Shown in pieces: positions 24,462 through 32,296 of a DNA stretch of 64,000 nt. How positions within the stretch are numbered: the first letter of the stretch is position 1; each line of letters starts with the position of its first letter. The notes beneath the pieces were generated by a model, which did no database searches, was not told the origin of the DNA, and saw nothing but the letters and a program-made list of their open reading frames with translations. The stretch comes from JAHBNG01 sp039028975. GTDB taxonomy: Bacteria; Chloroflexota; Anaerolineae; Caldilineales; Caldilineaceae. The DNA lies in NCBI GenBank assembly GCA_039028975.1, contig JBCCHB010000073.1, forward strand, positions 1 through 64,000, read 5' to 3'. The position numbers and the translations under genes are program-made.

Positions 24462-26231
24462 ATGGCATTAAACCCAATTCAACTCGAAGTTCTCTGGAAT
24501 CGTTTACTCTCGGTTGCCAACGAGCAGCAGACCACTCTCATTCGCACTGCCTTTAGCACCATTGTACGAGAGTCCCTGGATTTGGCCTGCGGTGTCTTTG
24601 ATACCAAGGGACACATGATTGCCCAGTCCCTCACCGGCACACCTGGACACATCAATCCCATGGCCACTGGTGCAATCCATCTGCTCAATGCATATCCTCC
24701 AGAGACTCTCGAACCAGGTGACGTCCTCATTACCAACGATCCATGGCAGACGGCAGGGCAGGTCAATGACTTTACGGTTTTGACGCCCGTCTTCCGCACA
24801 GATCATTCTGGCAACGCAAAGATTGTGGCCTACTTCTCCAATTGCTGCCATGCACCCGATATCGGCGGCCGCATCCTCTCTGCCGAGGCGCGTGAGGTCT
24901 TTGAAGAAGGGTTGCAGGTCCCAATTACCAAGCTCTTCTACCAGGGCGAACCCAACGAGGAGCTATTCAAAATTATCCGCGCCAACGTGCGCACCCCTGA
25001 CGAGACAGTCGGTGATCTCTACGCTCAGACTGCGTCCAATGCAGTCGGAGCGCGTGCGCTGCTTCAAATGATGGACGAGTTTGGCCTGGAGACCATCGAC
25101 CCACTAGCCGAAGAGATTATCGCTCGTTCTGAAAAAGCCATGCGGGACGGGATTCGCGCCTTACCCAATGGTCGCCATGAGCATGAGCTGTGGAGTGATG
25201 GTTTTGAAGAGCCGCTCAAGATCAAGGTGGCGGTCACCATTGAGGACGAAGATATCTACATCGACTTTGATGGTTCATCGCCCCAAAGCCAGCGCGGCAT
25301 CAACGTTGTGCTGAACTACACGCAAGGGTACGGCTCGTTTGCCATGAAGGCGGCCATCAGCCCAGAGGTGCCGCATAACGAAGGCGCGTTCCGACCAGTT
25401 CACATCACGGCCCCTGAAGGGTCAATTCTCAACTGTAAGCGACCAGCCGCAGTGGCCTCACGTCATTTGGTCGGCCATTTTTTGCCTAGCGCGATTTTTG
25501 GCGCACTCTCTAAAGCTATTCCAGATCGGGTGTTGGCTGGTGGCTCCGATCCGGGCTGGATGAGCATTTGGCGGGCGACATGGCCACAAAAGGCTGAGGG
25601 TGAGGTGGCTGAGCATGTCGAAGCCGAGAAGCAGGCCAATTTCACCCTCTTTATGCTGGGGGGGACGGGCGCACGTCCACTCAAAGATGGTCTCAGCACG
25701 ACAGGCTTCCCCAGCGGCGTGGGTGGTGTCCCTGCCGAAGTGACCGAGACGCAAGCACCGCTGATCCAGCACTTCCGGCATCTTCGCACAGATTCAGCCG
25801 GTGCTGGTAAGTTCCGCGGCGGCTTGGGGCAGAATATGACAATGGGACACTTGGGCAGCAAGGAGTGGAGCGTCTCTGGCATGGTCGATCGTACTCAATT
25901 TGCTCCCCATGGTCTGGAAGGCGGCTCGTCAGGTACAGCTGGTGCCTTCCAACTCAATGGTAAAGATGTGCCACCCAAAACCATTATGTGGATGGAGCCG
26001 GACGCAACCATCTCCATGAATCCGCCTGGTGGTGGCGGCTACGGTAATCCGTTTGAGCGGGATCCGCAGATGGTGCTAGATGATGTGGTCAATGGATACG
26101 TGTCGATTGAGGCGGCTGAGGAGCAGTATGGGGTGGTGGTGAAATATATAGGCGAACCAGATAATTTGGTACGTTTACCTGAACACTATGAGTTGGATAA
26201 GGTAGCGACCCAATCCTTACGCGCAAGTTAG
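24462..26231 (+). CDS. Hydantoinase/oxoprolinase subunit B (HyuB family)
   Basis: A 589-residue catalytic-side partner of the HyuA-type ATPase. It has the family N-terminus LNPIQLEVLWNRLLSVANEQ, DPWQTAGQVNDFTVLTPV (ITNDPW motif, about 87-106), DIGGRILSAEAREVFEEG, and the closing PPGGGGYGNPFERDP. Together with subunit A (12874-14988) it should hydrolyse a cyclic amide or imide, or act on a related carbonyl compound, in an ATP-dependent reaction. It follows the binding-protein gene by 8 nt and precedes the split decarboxylase by 27 nt, so it is transcribed with the importer. Separation from its A subunit by about 9.5 kb suggests island rearrangement or two operons. Confidence 0.92.
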   Translation: MALNPIQLEVLWNRLLSVANEQQTTLIRTAFSTIVRESLDLACGVFDTKGHMIAQSLTGTPGHINPMATGAIHLLNAYPPETLEPGDVLITNDPWQTAGQVNDFTVLTPVFRTDHSGNAKIVAYFSNCCHAPDIGGRILSAEAREVFEEGLQVPITKLFYQGEPNEELFKIIRANVRTPDETVGDLYAQTASNAVGARALLQMMDEFGLETIDPLAEEIIARSEKAMRDGIRALPNGRHEHELWSDGFEEPLKIKVAVTIEDEDIYIDFDGSSPQSQRGINVVLNYTQGYGSFAMKAAISPEVPHNEGAFRPVHITAPEGSILNCKRPAAVASRHLVGHFLPSAIFGALSKAIPDRVLAGGSDPGWMSIWRATWPQKAEGEVAEHVEAEKQANFTLFMLGGTGARPLKDGLSTTGFPSGVGGVPAEVTETQAPLIQHFRHLRTDSAGAGKFRGGLGQNMTMGHLGSKEWSVSGMVDRTQFAPHGLEGGSSGTAGAFQLNGKDVPPKTIMWMEPDATISMNPPGGGGYGNPFERDPQMVLDDVVNGYVSIEAAEEQYGVVVKYIGEPDNLVRLPEHYELDKVATQSLRAS

Positions 26232-26258
26232 CAACAAACAGAATCAACCACCCTACCT

Positions 26259-26786
26259 ATGTCCACACCGAGCGAAACACTCAAGCACTGGTCCAATGAT
26301 GCCCACCAACTCTTCGAAACCCATAATACCAAAATCGTCTCCTTTGTCCCCGATGGCGGACTGACGGAACTGATCCAGCTCTGCCAGCAGGATCCCGGCA
26401 TGCGGACCATCACATTAACCACTGAAGAAGAGGGCGTGGCCCTATCGGCAGGTGCATTTCTTGGCGGAACCCGCTCGGCGTTGCTGATGCAGTCAAGCGG
26501 TGTGGGAAACTGCATCAATATGCTCTCGCTTCCTGCCACCTGCAATATGCCTTTTCTGGCGCTCATCACCATGCGCGGTGAATGGGGCGAGTTTAATCCG
26601 TGGCAAGTCCCCATGGGCCAAGCCACGCCTAACGTATTAGGGGATATGGGTGTAGTTGTATACCGTGTCGATGCGCCCAGCGACGTTGCCCCAATGGTAG
26701 AGGCAGCCATTAAGTTGGCTTTTGACAGTCGCCAGCGGGTTGCCGTGCTTCTTTCGCAGCGTATGATTGGTACAAAGGCGTTTTAG
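26259..26786 (+). CDS. ThDP-dependent decarboxylase, alpha (PYR-type) subunit, ComD-like
   Basis: A 175-residue protein corresponding to the pyrimidine-binding domain of thiamine-diphosphate enzymes. The activating glutamate lies in TLTTEEEGVALSAGA (about 49-63), and LMQSSGVGNCINML follows as in sulfopyruvate and phosphonopyruvate decarboxylases. Length and layout match ComD, the alpha subunit of sulfopyruvate decarboxylase, with the beta subunit immediately downstream (11 nt). The pair would decarboxylate a short 2-oxo acid to an aldehyde. ComDE-like pairs also serve other 2-oxo acids, so sulfopyruvate is only one candidate. Confidence 0.82.
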   Translation: MSTPSETLKHWSNDAHQLFETHNTKIVSFVPDGGLTELIQLCQQDPGMRTITLTTEEEGVALSAGAFLGGTRSALLMQSSGVGNCINMLSLPATCNMPFLALITMRGEWGEFNPWQVPMGQATPNVLGDMGVVVYRVDAPSDVAPMVEAAIKLAFDSRQRVAVLLSQRMIGTKAF

Positions 26787-26797
26787 AGGGGATTCTG

Positions 26798-27388
26798 ATG
26801 CAGAAATTGGACCGACGTAAAGCTGTGAGCATGTTGCTCCAGGAGCGTGGTGAGTTACTCGTGGTGGCTGGCTTGGGGTCCGCTGCCTACGATGTGGCTG
26901 CTGTGGACAACTGTGCAGCAGACTTTCCATCCTGGGGCGCGATGGGTGGGACGGTGATGATAGGTTTAGGATTGGCACTTGCACAGCCGGAGCGAAATGT
27001 TCTTGTTTTGACAGGCGATGGTGACATGTTGATGGGCATGGGGAGCTTGGCGACCGTTGCCTTACAAAAGCCGAAGAATCTGCGCATTGTTGTGCTAGAT
27101 AACGAACAATTTGGTGAAACTGGAAATCAAGCAACGCATACAGAGTCTGTAGCCGATCTGGCCACAATTGCCCAGGGGTGCGGCATCTACAATGCTTATA
27201 CCATTACCAACGAGGGTGAACTAGCCACCCTGGCAAAGGCCATCCACAGCCACCATGGCCCACTCTTTGCCGTCCTCAAGATTTCGGATGCCGAAGCCCC
27301 ACGCGTGTTGCCGCCCCGAGACGGCGCATTTTTGGTCCAGCGTTTTCGTACAGCCCTACTTGGTGAAGAGGAGTCTGTGAGCGCCTAA
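26798..27388 (+). CDS. ThDP-dependent decarboxylase, beta (PP-type) subunit, ComE-like
   Basis: A 196-residue pyrophosphate-binding subunit. The ThDP/Mg motif GDGDMLMGMGSLATVALQKP to VVLDNEQFGETG (GDG at about 69-71, N at about 97) is intact. AAYDVAAVDNCAADFPSWGAMG and ETGNQATHTESVADL resemble the beta subunit of sulfopyruvate decarboxylase. It forms the active site with the preceding alpha subunit. The start has GAGGGGATT upstream, and the stop TAA shares one base with the ATG of the following flavoprotein gene, so expression is tightly linked. Confidence 0.85.
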   Translation: MQKLDRRKAVSMLLQERGELLVVAGLGSAAYDVAAVDNCAADFPSWGAMGGTVMIGLGLALAQPERNVLVLTGDGDMLMGMGSLATVALQKPKNLRIVVLDNEQFGETGNQATHTESVADLATIAQGCGIYNAYTITNEGELATLAKAIHSHHGPLFAVLKISDAEAPRVLPPRDGAFLVQRFRTALLGEEESVSA

Positions 27389-28767
27389 TGCAATCAGCGG
27401 AACTACTGATCTGTGGTGCGGGAATCGGTGGGATATCGGCAGCCTACTCTCTAGCCACCAAGCACAACATCACCGACGTGCTTCTGGTTGATCCGGAGCC
27501 GCCCCTTTCTGTCACCAGCGATAAATCATTCGAGGCATATCGCAACTGGTGGCCTGGACCGGGTGATGCTATGGTGGCGCTGGCCAACCATAGCATCAAT
27601 ATTCTTGAAAGGATTCATTGCCAACAGCCAGACCTGCTACATATGAACCGCCGCGGCTATTTATTTGTCTCTGCCGATCCATCGCGGGCTGATGAGTTGC
27701 TGGCCAGTGCCCAGGAGTGCTGTAACCTGGGCGCAGGCGAGTTCCGCGTCTACCGCGGCCAACCAGGCGATCCACAGTACATACCGATTTCGGACCACGG
27801 TCTCCTTGATGCGCCGGATGGTGCCGATCTAATTTTAGACCGCTCCTTAATCCGCACGCACTTTCCCCATCTAGCCGACAATGCTTGCATCCTTCTACAC
27901 ACTCGCCGCTGTGGCTGGTTTGCGGCACGCCAATTTGGTATGTATATGCTCGATGAAGCCCGAGCGCGAGGCGTTCGCCTGTTGAAAGGTGAAGTTGTCG
28001 GTGTTGAAATTGCAGATAATGCGGTCTCGGCCGTGCGTGTCAAATCCAGCGACGGTGAGACTGTCATCCAGGCCAAACGATTTGTCAACGCCGCGGGGCC
28101 GGGGCAAAAGAAGGTAGGGGCCTTGCTCGGACTGGATCTGCCCGTTCATGCCGAATTACATATGAAAATGGCCATCGACGATCAGAAACGCACCATTCCA
28201 CGTGAGATGCCACTGACCATCTGGTACGATCCAATCCACCTTGAGTGGAGCGAAGACGAGCGAGCATTCCTGGCAGAAGATGAGTCTATGAGCTGGCTGC
28301 TAGATGAACAGCCTGCTGTCGCCGTCGCCCGGCCAGAAGGTGTCGGCGATAGTACCATCGCACTTATGCAGTGGCACTATCACCTCCAGCCAGACGAGCC
28401 AATCTTTCCGCTGCCTGTGGACCCAGATTTCCCCGAGTACGTCTTGCGCGGCGTCGCTCATATGCTTCCAACAACCAAAATCTATTTCGAGAATCTCCCC
28501 AAGCCCTACGTTGACGGTGGATACTACATGACCACTCCAGAGAATCGCCCTATCATTGGGCCGACAGGTGGCATCAAAGGCGCTTATATGCTTGGTGGTC
28601 TCAGCGGCTTTGGAATGCAGATTGGCCCGGCGGCCGGAGAGTTGCTGGCCGATTATGTAGCTGACGCGCCACTTCCCGACTATGCGCCAGCCTTCCTGCT
28701 GGAGAGATTTGATGACCCTGGGTATCTCAAAATGCTGGAAGAATGGGGCGCTACGGGGAATTTATAG
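27388..28767 (+). CDS. FAD-dependent oxidoreductase (DAO superfamily)
   Basis: A 459-residue flavoprotein. The N-terminal dinucleotide motif is LLICGAGIGGISAAYSLA (residues 6-23) with VDPEPP after the second strand. RFVNAAGPGQKKVGALLGLDLP is the typical second FAD contact, and GGLSGFGMQIGPAAGEL the C-terminal flavin-binding stretch. It is longer than the other two DAO proteins in the island (insert around residues 130-160). It likely oxidises an amine or hydroxy acid in the same pathway. It ends the operon: a minus-strand gene ends 5 bp later. No terminator hairpin is evident in the 5-bp convergent gap. Confidence 0.85.
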   Translation: MQSAELLICGAGIGGISAAYSLATKHNITDVLLVDPEPPLSVTSDKSFEAYRNWWPGPGDAMVALANHSINILERIHCQQPDLLHMNRRGYLFVSADPSRADELLASAQECCNLGAGEFRVYRGQPGDPQYIPISDHGLLDAPDGADLILDRSLIRTHFPHLADNACILLHTRRCGWFAARQFGMYMLDEARARGVRLLKGEVVGVEIADNAVSAVRVKSSDGETVIQAKRFVNAAGPGQKKVGALLGLDLPVHAELHMKMAIDDQKRTIPREMPLTIWYDPIHLEWSEDERAFLAEDESMSWLLDEQPAVAVARPEGVGDSTIALMQWHYHLQPDEPIFPLPVDPDFPEYVLRGVAHMLPTTKIYFENLPKPYVDGGYYMTTPENRPIIGPTGGIKGAYMLGGLSGFGMQIGPAAGELLADYVADAPLPDYAPAFLLERFDDPGYLKMLEEWGATGNL

Positions 28768-28772
28768 GTACA

Positions 28773-29123
28773 TCACCAAATGCCAATCAGCGCCAAACCA
28801 ACAATTGCCACAAGTATCACCCATCCTAGATGACGCCCTTGTGTAAACCAAGCATTCACGCAAGCCCCAACTCCGTAGAGCAGAATGATAGGTAGCACGA
28901 GCCAAACTTGAGCACCTTTTTCAACAATTGATGGAACGAACAGCAGCAAAACACCGCCTACCAACCACCCCAAACTACCAAACTGATAGCAGAATCGTAT
29001 GAAATTCTTCATACGGAGTGGCTCGATGGGCTGGGTTGAGAGCGCTCTATCGCCTAGATAACCATGTCCAACGGCAGCCAAGATTGCCAATAGACCGGCA
29101 CATTGTAACGCGATTGTGTTCAT
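28773..29123 (-). CDS. Small four-helix membrane protein (paralog 1)
   Basis: A 116-residue hydrophobic protein with about four membrane helices (about 5-23, 45-65, 70-92, 97-116) and the loop FIRFCYQFGSLGWLVGGVLLL. The same arrangement, FVRSTHQLGSMGWLAGGVLLI, is found in the preceding gene, so the two are tandem paralogs. Function unknown; small DoxX/DUF-type membrane proteins have this size. Its start overlaps the stop of the paralog in an ATGA, so the two are translationally coupled and probably form a complex. Confidence 0.7.
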   Translation of the reverse strand: MNTIALQCAGLLAILAAVGHGYLGDRALSTQPIEPLRMKNFIRFCYQFGSLGWLVGGVLLLFVPSIVEKGAQVWLVLPIILLYGVGACVNAWFTQGRHLGWVILVAIVGLALIGIW

Positions 29124-29512
29124 GCGACCGTCTTAGCCTCTGTAACCATAGGGCCGCCTCTCCGCCCAACCAGCGCCAACACGACCACAAGTGCCAGTGC
29201 TACCCCGCCGATACTAATTTCTCCACCGGACAGAGCTAACGTCCCAAAGGCCGGAAGGCCATAGACCACAGCGAAGACCCCAATGATCCAGTTGCGGGCT
29301 TGCTGTGAGTCTAAGCTGGCTGCGACAATGAGCAACACGCCTCCTGCCAGCCATCCCATTGATCCCAACTGGTGGGTAGATCGCACAAAGTCCATCTGGT
29401 TGGTGGGGCTAATTTCCAGCTCTCGTAGAATCGCATCGCCCGAAATTGCATGATAGAGCGCGGTCAAGATTGCTAGAATACCAGCCGAACGAAGAGCGAG
29501 CTGTCTATTCAT
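29120..29512 (-). CDS. Small four-helix membrane protein (paralog 2)
   Basis: A 130-residue membrane protein paralogous to the next gene (shared HQLGSMGWLAGGVLL-type second helix). ATGs exist at 29524, 29515 and 29512; the GGAG at about 29516-29522 is best placed for 29512, with 29515 possible. It is divergent from a TetR-type regulator, and the 130-bp gap contains two identical operator-like sites, so this pair is very likely the regulator's target. Such arrangements often concern membrane stress or small-molecule efflux, but nothing here identifies a substrate. Confidence 0.7.
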   Translation of the reverse strand: MNRQLALRSAGILAILTALYHAISGDAILRELEISPTNQMDFVRSTHQLGSMGWLAGGVLLIVAASLDSQQARNWIIGVFAVVYGLPAFGTLALSGGEISIGGVALALVVVLALVGRRGGPMVTEAKTVA

Positions 29513-29566
29513 CATAGTCTCCATTGAATCTGTATTAGTATCTGTTGAATAAATTTAGTGAACACC

Positions 29567-29581
29567 ATACACAACTGTATG
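29567..29581. promoter_or_regulatory. TetR operator, site 1
   Basis: ATACACAACTGTATG is repeated exactly at 29613-29627. Each contains the inverted repeat ATACA-N4-TGTAT. Sited in the divergent gap between the membrane protein pair and the TetR gene, it probably binds the TetR product. Confidence 0.7.
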
Positions 29582-29612
29582 TTCAGTGTACACCCATTTC
29601 CAATTGCTGTCA

Positions 29613-29627
29613 ATACACAACTGTATG
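29613..29627. promoter_or_regulatory. TetR operator, site 2
   Basis: An exact copy of site 1, 46 bp away and 17 bp before the TetR start codon, so binding here could block transcription or initiation of the regulator itself. Confidence 0.7.
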
Positions 29628-29643
29628 GTAAACTGTTTTCATT

Positions 29644-30189
29644 ATGGATAGACTTACCAAAGAAGAGTGGCTTGACCACGGATTGAAGACCCTGGCAACC
29701 GATGGATTTACAGCACTCAAGGCAGACAAACTAGTAAAGACGCTTGGGGTTTCGCGGGGTAGCTTTTACTGGCACTTCAAGAATCTGGCAGATTTTCACG
29801 CCGCTGTCTTGAGGCGCTGGCAAGAGGTTAGCGTTATCAAAGTCATTGAAGAGCTGGAATCGTCACATGCTGGGCCAACCGAGAAGTTAGCCCAACTTAT
29901 TGGCGTAGCAAGTCAAGATGATTTGGGGCTAAGCCAGGCAATTCGTGCATGGGCCTTTAACGATGCCAAGGTGAAGCAACTTGTCAATGCTGTCGATATG
30001 GAGTGCATAGGCTACTTAGCACAGCTTTTGAAAGAGATGGCATTAAAGGATGAGAAAGCACTAGTCCGAGCAAAGGTGCTCTACTGTGGGTATTTGGGCC
30101 AGATTATGCTAGGGCAAAGTGTGGATGATGAAGTTCAAGAGATATTGATTGCGGAACTCATTCAGATTGCAACACAAGAACCCGTATAA
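29644..30189 (+). CDS. TetR/AcrR family transcriptional regulator
   Basis: A 181-residue repressor-type protein. The N-terminal helix-turn-helix is intact: TKEEWLDHGLKTLATDGFTALKADKLVKTLGVSRGSFYWHFKNLADF (about residues 4-50), with the SRGSFYWHF recognition helix end. The C-terminal ligand domain is short and helical. It is divergent from two coupled membrane-protein genes, and the shared intergenic region has twin 15-bp sites, supporting control of both directions. The ligand is unknown. Confidence 0.88.
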   Translation: MDRLTKEEWLDHGLKTLATDGFTALKADKLVKTLGVSRGSFYWHFKNLADFHAAVLRRWQEVSVIKVIEELESSHAGPTEKLAQLIGVASQDDLGLSQAIRAWAFNDAKVKQLVNAVDMECIGYLAQLLKEMALKDEKALVRAKVLYCGYLGQIMLGQSVDDEVQEILIAELIQIATQEPV

Positions 30190-30354
30190 CCTATCGAGGT
30201 CTCTATCTTAGACCGACAAGTGGCTTGCTTCTAGCTCGTTTAGAAGGGATATGGTTAGGAGGGACAGGGGCAAAGAGGTCGTCAAAACCAACACCTTCAA
30301 ATAGCGGAGGCTTTTCATCTTTGTTATTTTCAGTGCCAAAATGAGAACACGCTG

Positions 30355-31899
30355 ATGAATCACAGTCAAGAACGCCCAAATATTCTGCTTATTATGGCCG
30401 ACAACCACCCAGCTAACTTACTGGGATGTTATGGAAACACGGAAATCCACACGCCCCACATTGATCGGCTATCCCGTCAAGGAACCCAATTCAAGCAGGC
30501 ATACTGTGTCAACGCCATGTGCTCACCCTGCCGAGCCTCGGTGCTCACAGGACTTATGCCGTCTCAGCACGGAATACATACGTGGATTGATGACCGCAAT
30601 ATGGATACGTGGCCTGCTCATTGGAATGCACTGGCCGAGTTCGATACGCTGCCGGAAATCCTCAAATCGCACGGTTATCAGACCGCGCTGATTGGCAAGT
30701 ACCATCTGGGCGATCCATCCGCATCCCAGAATGGCTTCGATCACTGGGTGACCTTTCCTCATGGTCACACCCGCAACTTTTGGGGGAATTCTGTTATCGA
30801 CAATGGCGATGTCTATACTTATGATGGTCACATCGTCGATTTCTTTACGAACAAAGCGGTTGATTATCTGCAAACTTGTGGTGCAAAAACATCTTCATCC
30901 CACGTTACCCTATCAAGTGGCCCACCCACTGACAAGCCTTTTTTCCTTTGTCTCACCTATAACGGTCCATATGGTCATTGGCCTGCCATTCAAGGTACTA
31001 CACGCAATCGTTTTGCCAAGCAATACGCTAACTGCCCTATGCGCTCGGTCCCGCGTGAGGGGTTGAGCTGGCCCGCTATTGAAAAATATCTGCTGCGGCA
31101 ACACAAGAGCGGAGGTGGGTTGGACTACAGCGCACCGTTACGTATACCCAACGATATGACTAGCCTGCGCAACTATTTCTCGCAGATGAGCATGGTTGAT
31201 GATGGCGTAGGGCAGATATTGGCGACGCTGGATGAGCAGGATCTGGCAGCGGATACGCTAGTCATCTATACGTGTGATCATGGTTTTTCGCTGGGTCACC
31301 ACGGCTTTTGGGGACACGGACAAGCCACATGGCCAGCCAACACCCATGCGGCTGCGTTCCATATTCCGCTAATTGTGCGCCAACCAGACCATTTGCAGGC
31401 ACAGGCACCATCAACTATCGATACGTTGGTGAGCCAGATTGATCTTTATCCTACACTATTGGATGTGGCTGGCGTTGGGGCAGAATCGTATACAACAAAG
31501 TCAGTAGCACGTTCTCTGGCTTCATTACTGACACTGGTAAATGGCGCAGCAGAAGAAGTTGATTGGGAAGAGCTGATCTGGATGGAGCAAGAAGAGACCC
31601 GTGCCCTACGGACGGACCGCTGGTTGTTCATGCAAAGGTTTAGCAATTGCCCTGCTTATCCGTTGAAGAACACACTGTATGATCTGAGAGACGATCCCGA
31701 TGAACGAAATGATGTGGCTGGCACGCTCGACTATGCAGAAGTTGAGGCCACTTTAACGAGACAAGCAAACGAATTTTTCGACCAAATTGCTGCTCCTCAA
31801 TATAATCTGTGGCGTGGCGGTACAGCGAAATCGAACTCAGACAAGCCATGGTTTTGGCGCACAGTCTGGGGTGAAACATGGTCACCAGTGTTGGAGTAG
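30355..31899 (+). CDS. Sulfatase family hydrolase
   Basis: A 514-residue alkaline-phosphatase-superfamily sulfatase. The active-site motif is Cys56-Ser-Pro-Cys-Arg60 in NAMCSPCRASVLTG, where Cys56 would be converted to formylglycine. The metal-binding N-terminus reads ILLIMADNHPANLLGCYGN (Asn replaces the second Asp seen in many members), and the later metal pair is in VIYTCDHGFSLGHHGFWGHG. It would hydrolyse a sulfate ester of a carbohydrate or small molecule. No signal peptide is visible, so it seems cytoplasmic. No formylglycine-generating or anaerobic maturase gene is in the window. The start ATG at 30355 has only a weak upstream site. Confidence 0.88.
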   Translation: MNHSQERPNILLIMADNHPANLLGCYGNTEIHTPHIDRLSRQGTQFKQAYCVNAMCSPCRASVLTGLMPSQHGIHTWIDDRNMDTWPAHWNALAEFDTLPEILKSHGYQTALIGKYHLGDPSASQNGFDHWVTFPHGHTRNFWGNSVIDNGDVYTYDGHIVDFFTNKAVDYLQTCGAKTSSSHVTLSSGPPTDKPFFLCLTYNGPYGHWPAIQGTTRNRFAKQYANCPMRSVPREGLSWPAIEKYLLRQHKSGGGLDYSAPLRIPNDMTSLRNYFSQMSMVDDGVGQILATLDEQDLAADTLVIYTCDHGFSLGHHGFWGHGQATWPANTHAAAFHIPLIVRQPDHLQAQAPSTIDTLVSQIDLYPTLLDVAGVGAESYTTKSVARSLASLLTLVNGAAEEVDWEELIWMEQEETRALRTDRWLFMQRFSNCPAYPLKNTLYDLRDDPDERNDVAGTLDYAEVEATLTRQANEFFDQIAAPQYNLWRGGTAKSNSDKPWFWRTVWGETWSPVLE

Positions 31900-32108
31900 G
31901 GTCTTAAAACCAACTCCTATTCCCATCAAGTATCGTTGGCAACATGCTCATTACCTGAACAGTTTACTACGTCCTCGTGAGGAGATAATTCGGGACAAAA
32001 CCGCGCATAATCTGCCGCCAGCTTAGCTTTACTGAAGTTGCTTGCGTAGCAGCCGCTTATCCCTCTCACACCTGTATGCTGTAGGTATGATGGATGGAAT
32101 TCACGGCG

Positions 32109-32148
32109 AAAATAAAACGAACGAGCGGTCGCTCGTTCGTTTTATTTT
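32109..32148. terminator. Bidirectional rho-independent terminator
   Basis: A perfect 40-bp inverted repeat with 19-nt arms (AAAATAAAACGAACGAGCG and its complement). The A/T-rich outer ends give a U-tract on either strand, and it sits between two convergent genes. Confidence 0.85.
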
Positions 32149-32177
32149 ATTGCTATACTGCGGTTGCTTTCAAAACC

Positions 32178-32203
32178 GTAATAGTGACATTTGTCACTAT
32201 TAC
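32178..32203. terminator. Second terminator-like hairpin
   Basis: GTAATAGTGAC / GTCACTATTAC form a perfect 11-bp stem with an ATTT loop. The flanking CAAAA and TTTTG extend the pairing to a 42-bp near-palindrome. It probably ends transcription of the minus-strand surface-protein gene. Confidence 0.6.
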
Positions 32204-32296
32204 AATTTTGAATCGAAGCTGAGTCTAGGTACAGGTTTCCTCAATCTACCTGTACCATTGATGGTTGATAGATTGAGAAAAGCGTATCATGATGGA

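Larger units (their letters stand above)
31900..32296. other. Convergent intergenic region with three hairpins
   Basis: No gene is supported in this 397-bp gap between the sulfatase (plus) and the repeat-rich surface protein (minus). It contains the bidirectional terminator at 32109-32148, a second hairpin at 32178-32203, and overlapping alternative pairings at 32228-32277: GGTACAGGT/ACCTGTACC against CTCAATCTA/TAGATTGAG. Confidence 0.6.

Noticed and set aside
12874..28767. Assignment of the island to creatinine/N-methylhydantoin degradation
   Set aside because: HyuA/B and a sarcosine-oxidase-like protein fit, but the carbamoylsarcosine amidase and creatinine deaminase are absent and the ThDP decarboxylase is unexplained; kept only as an analogy.
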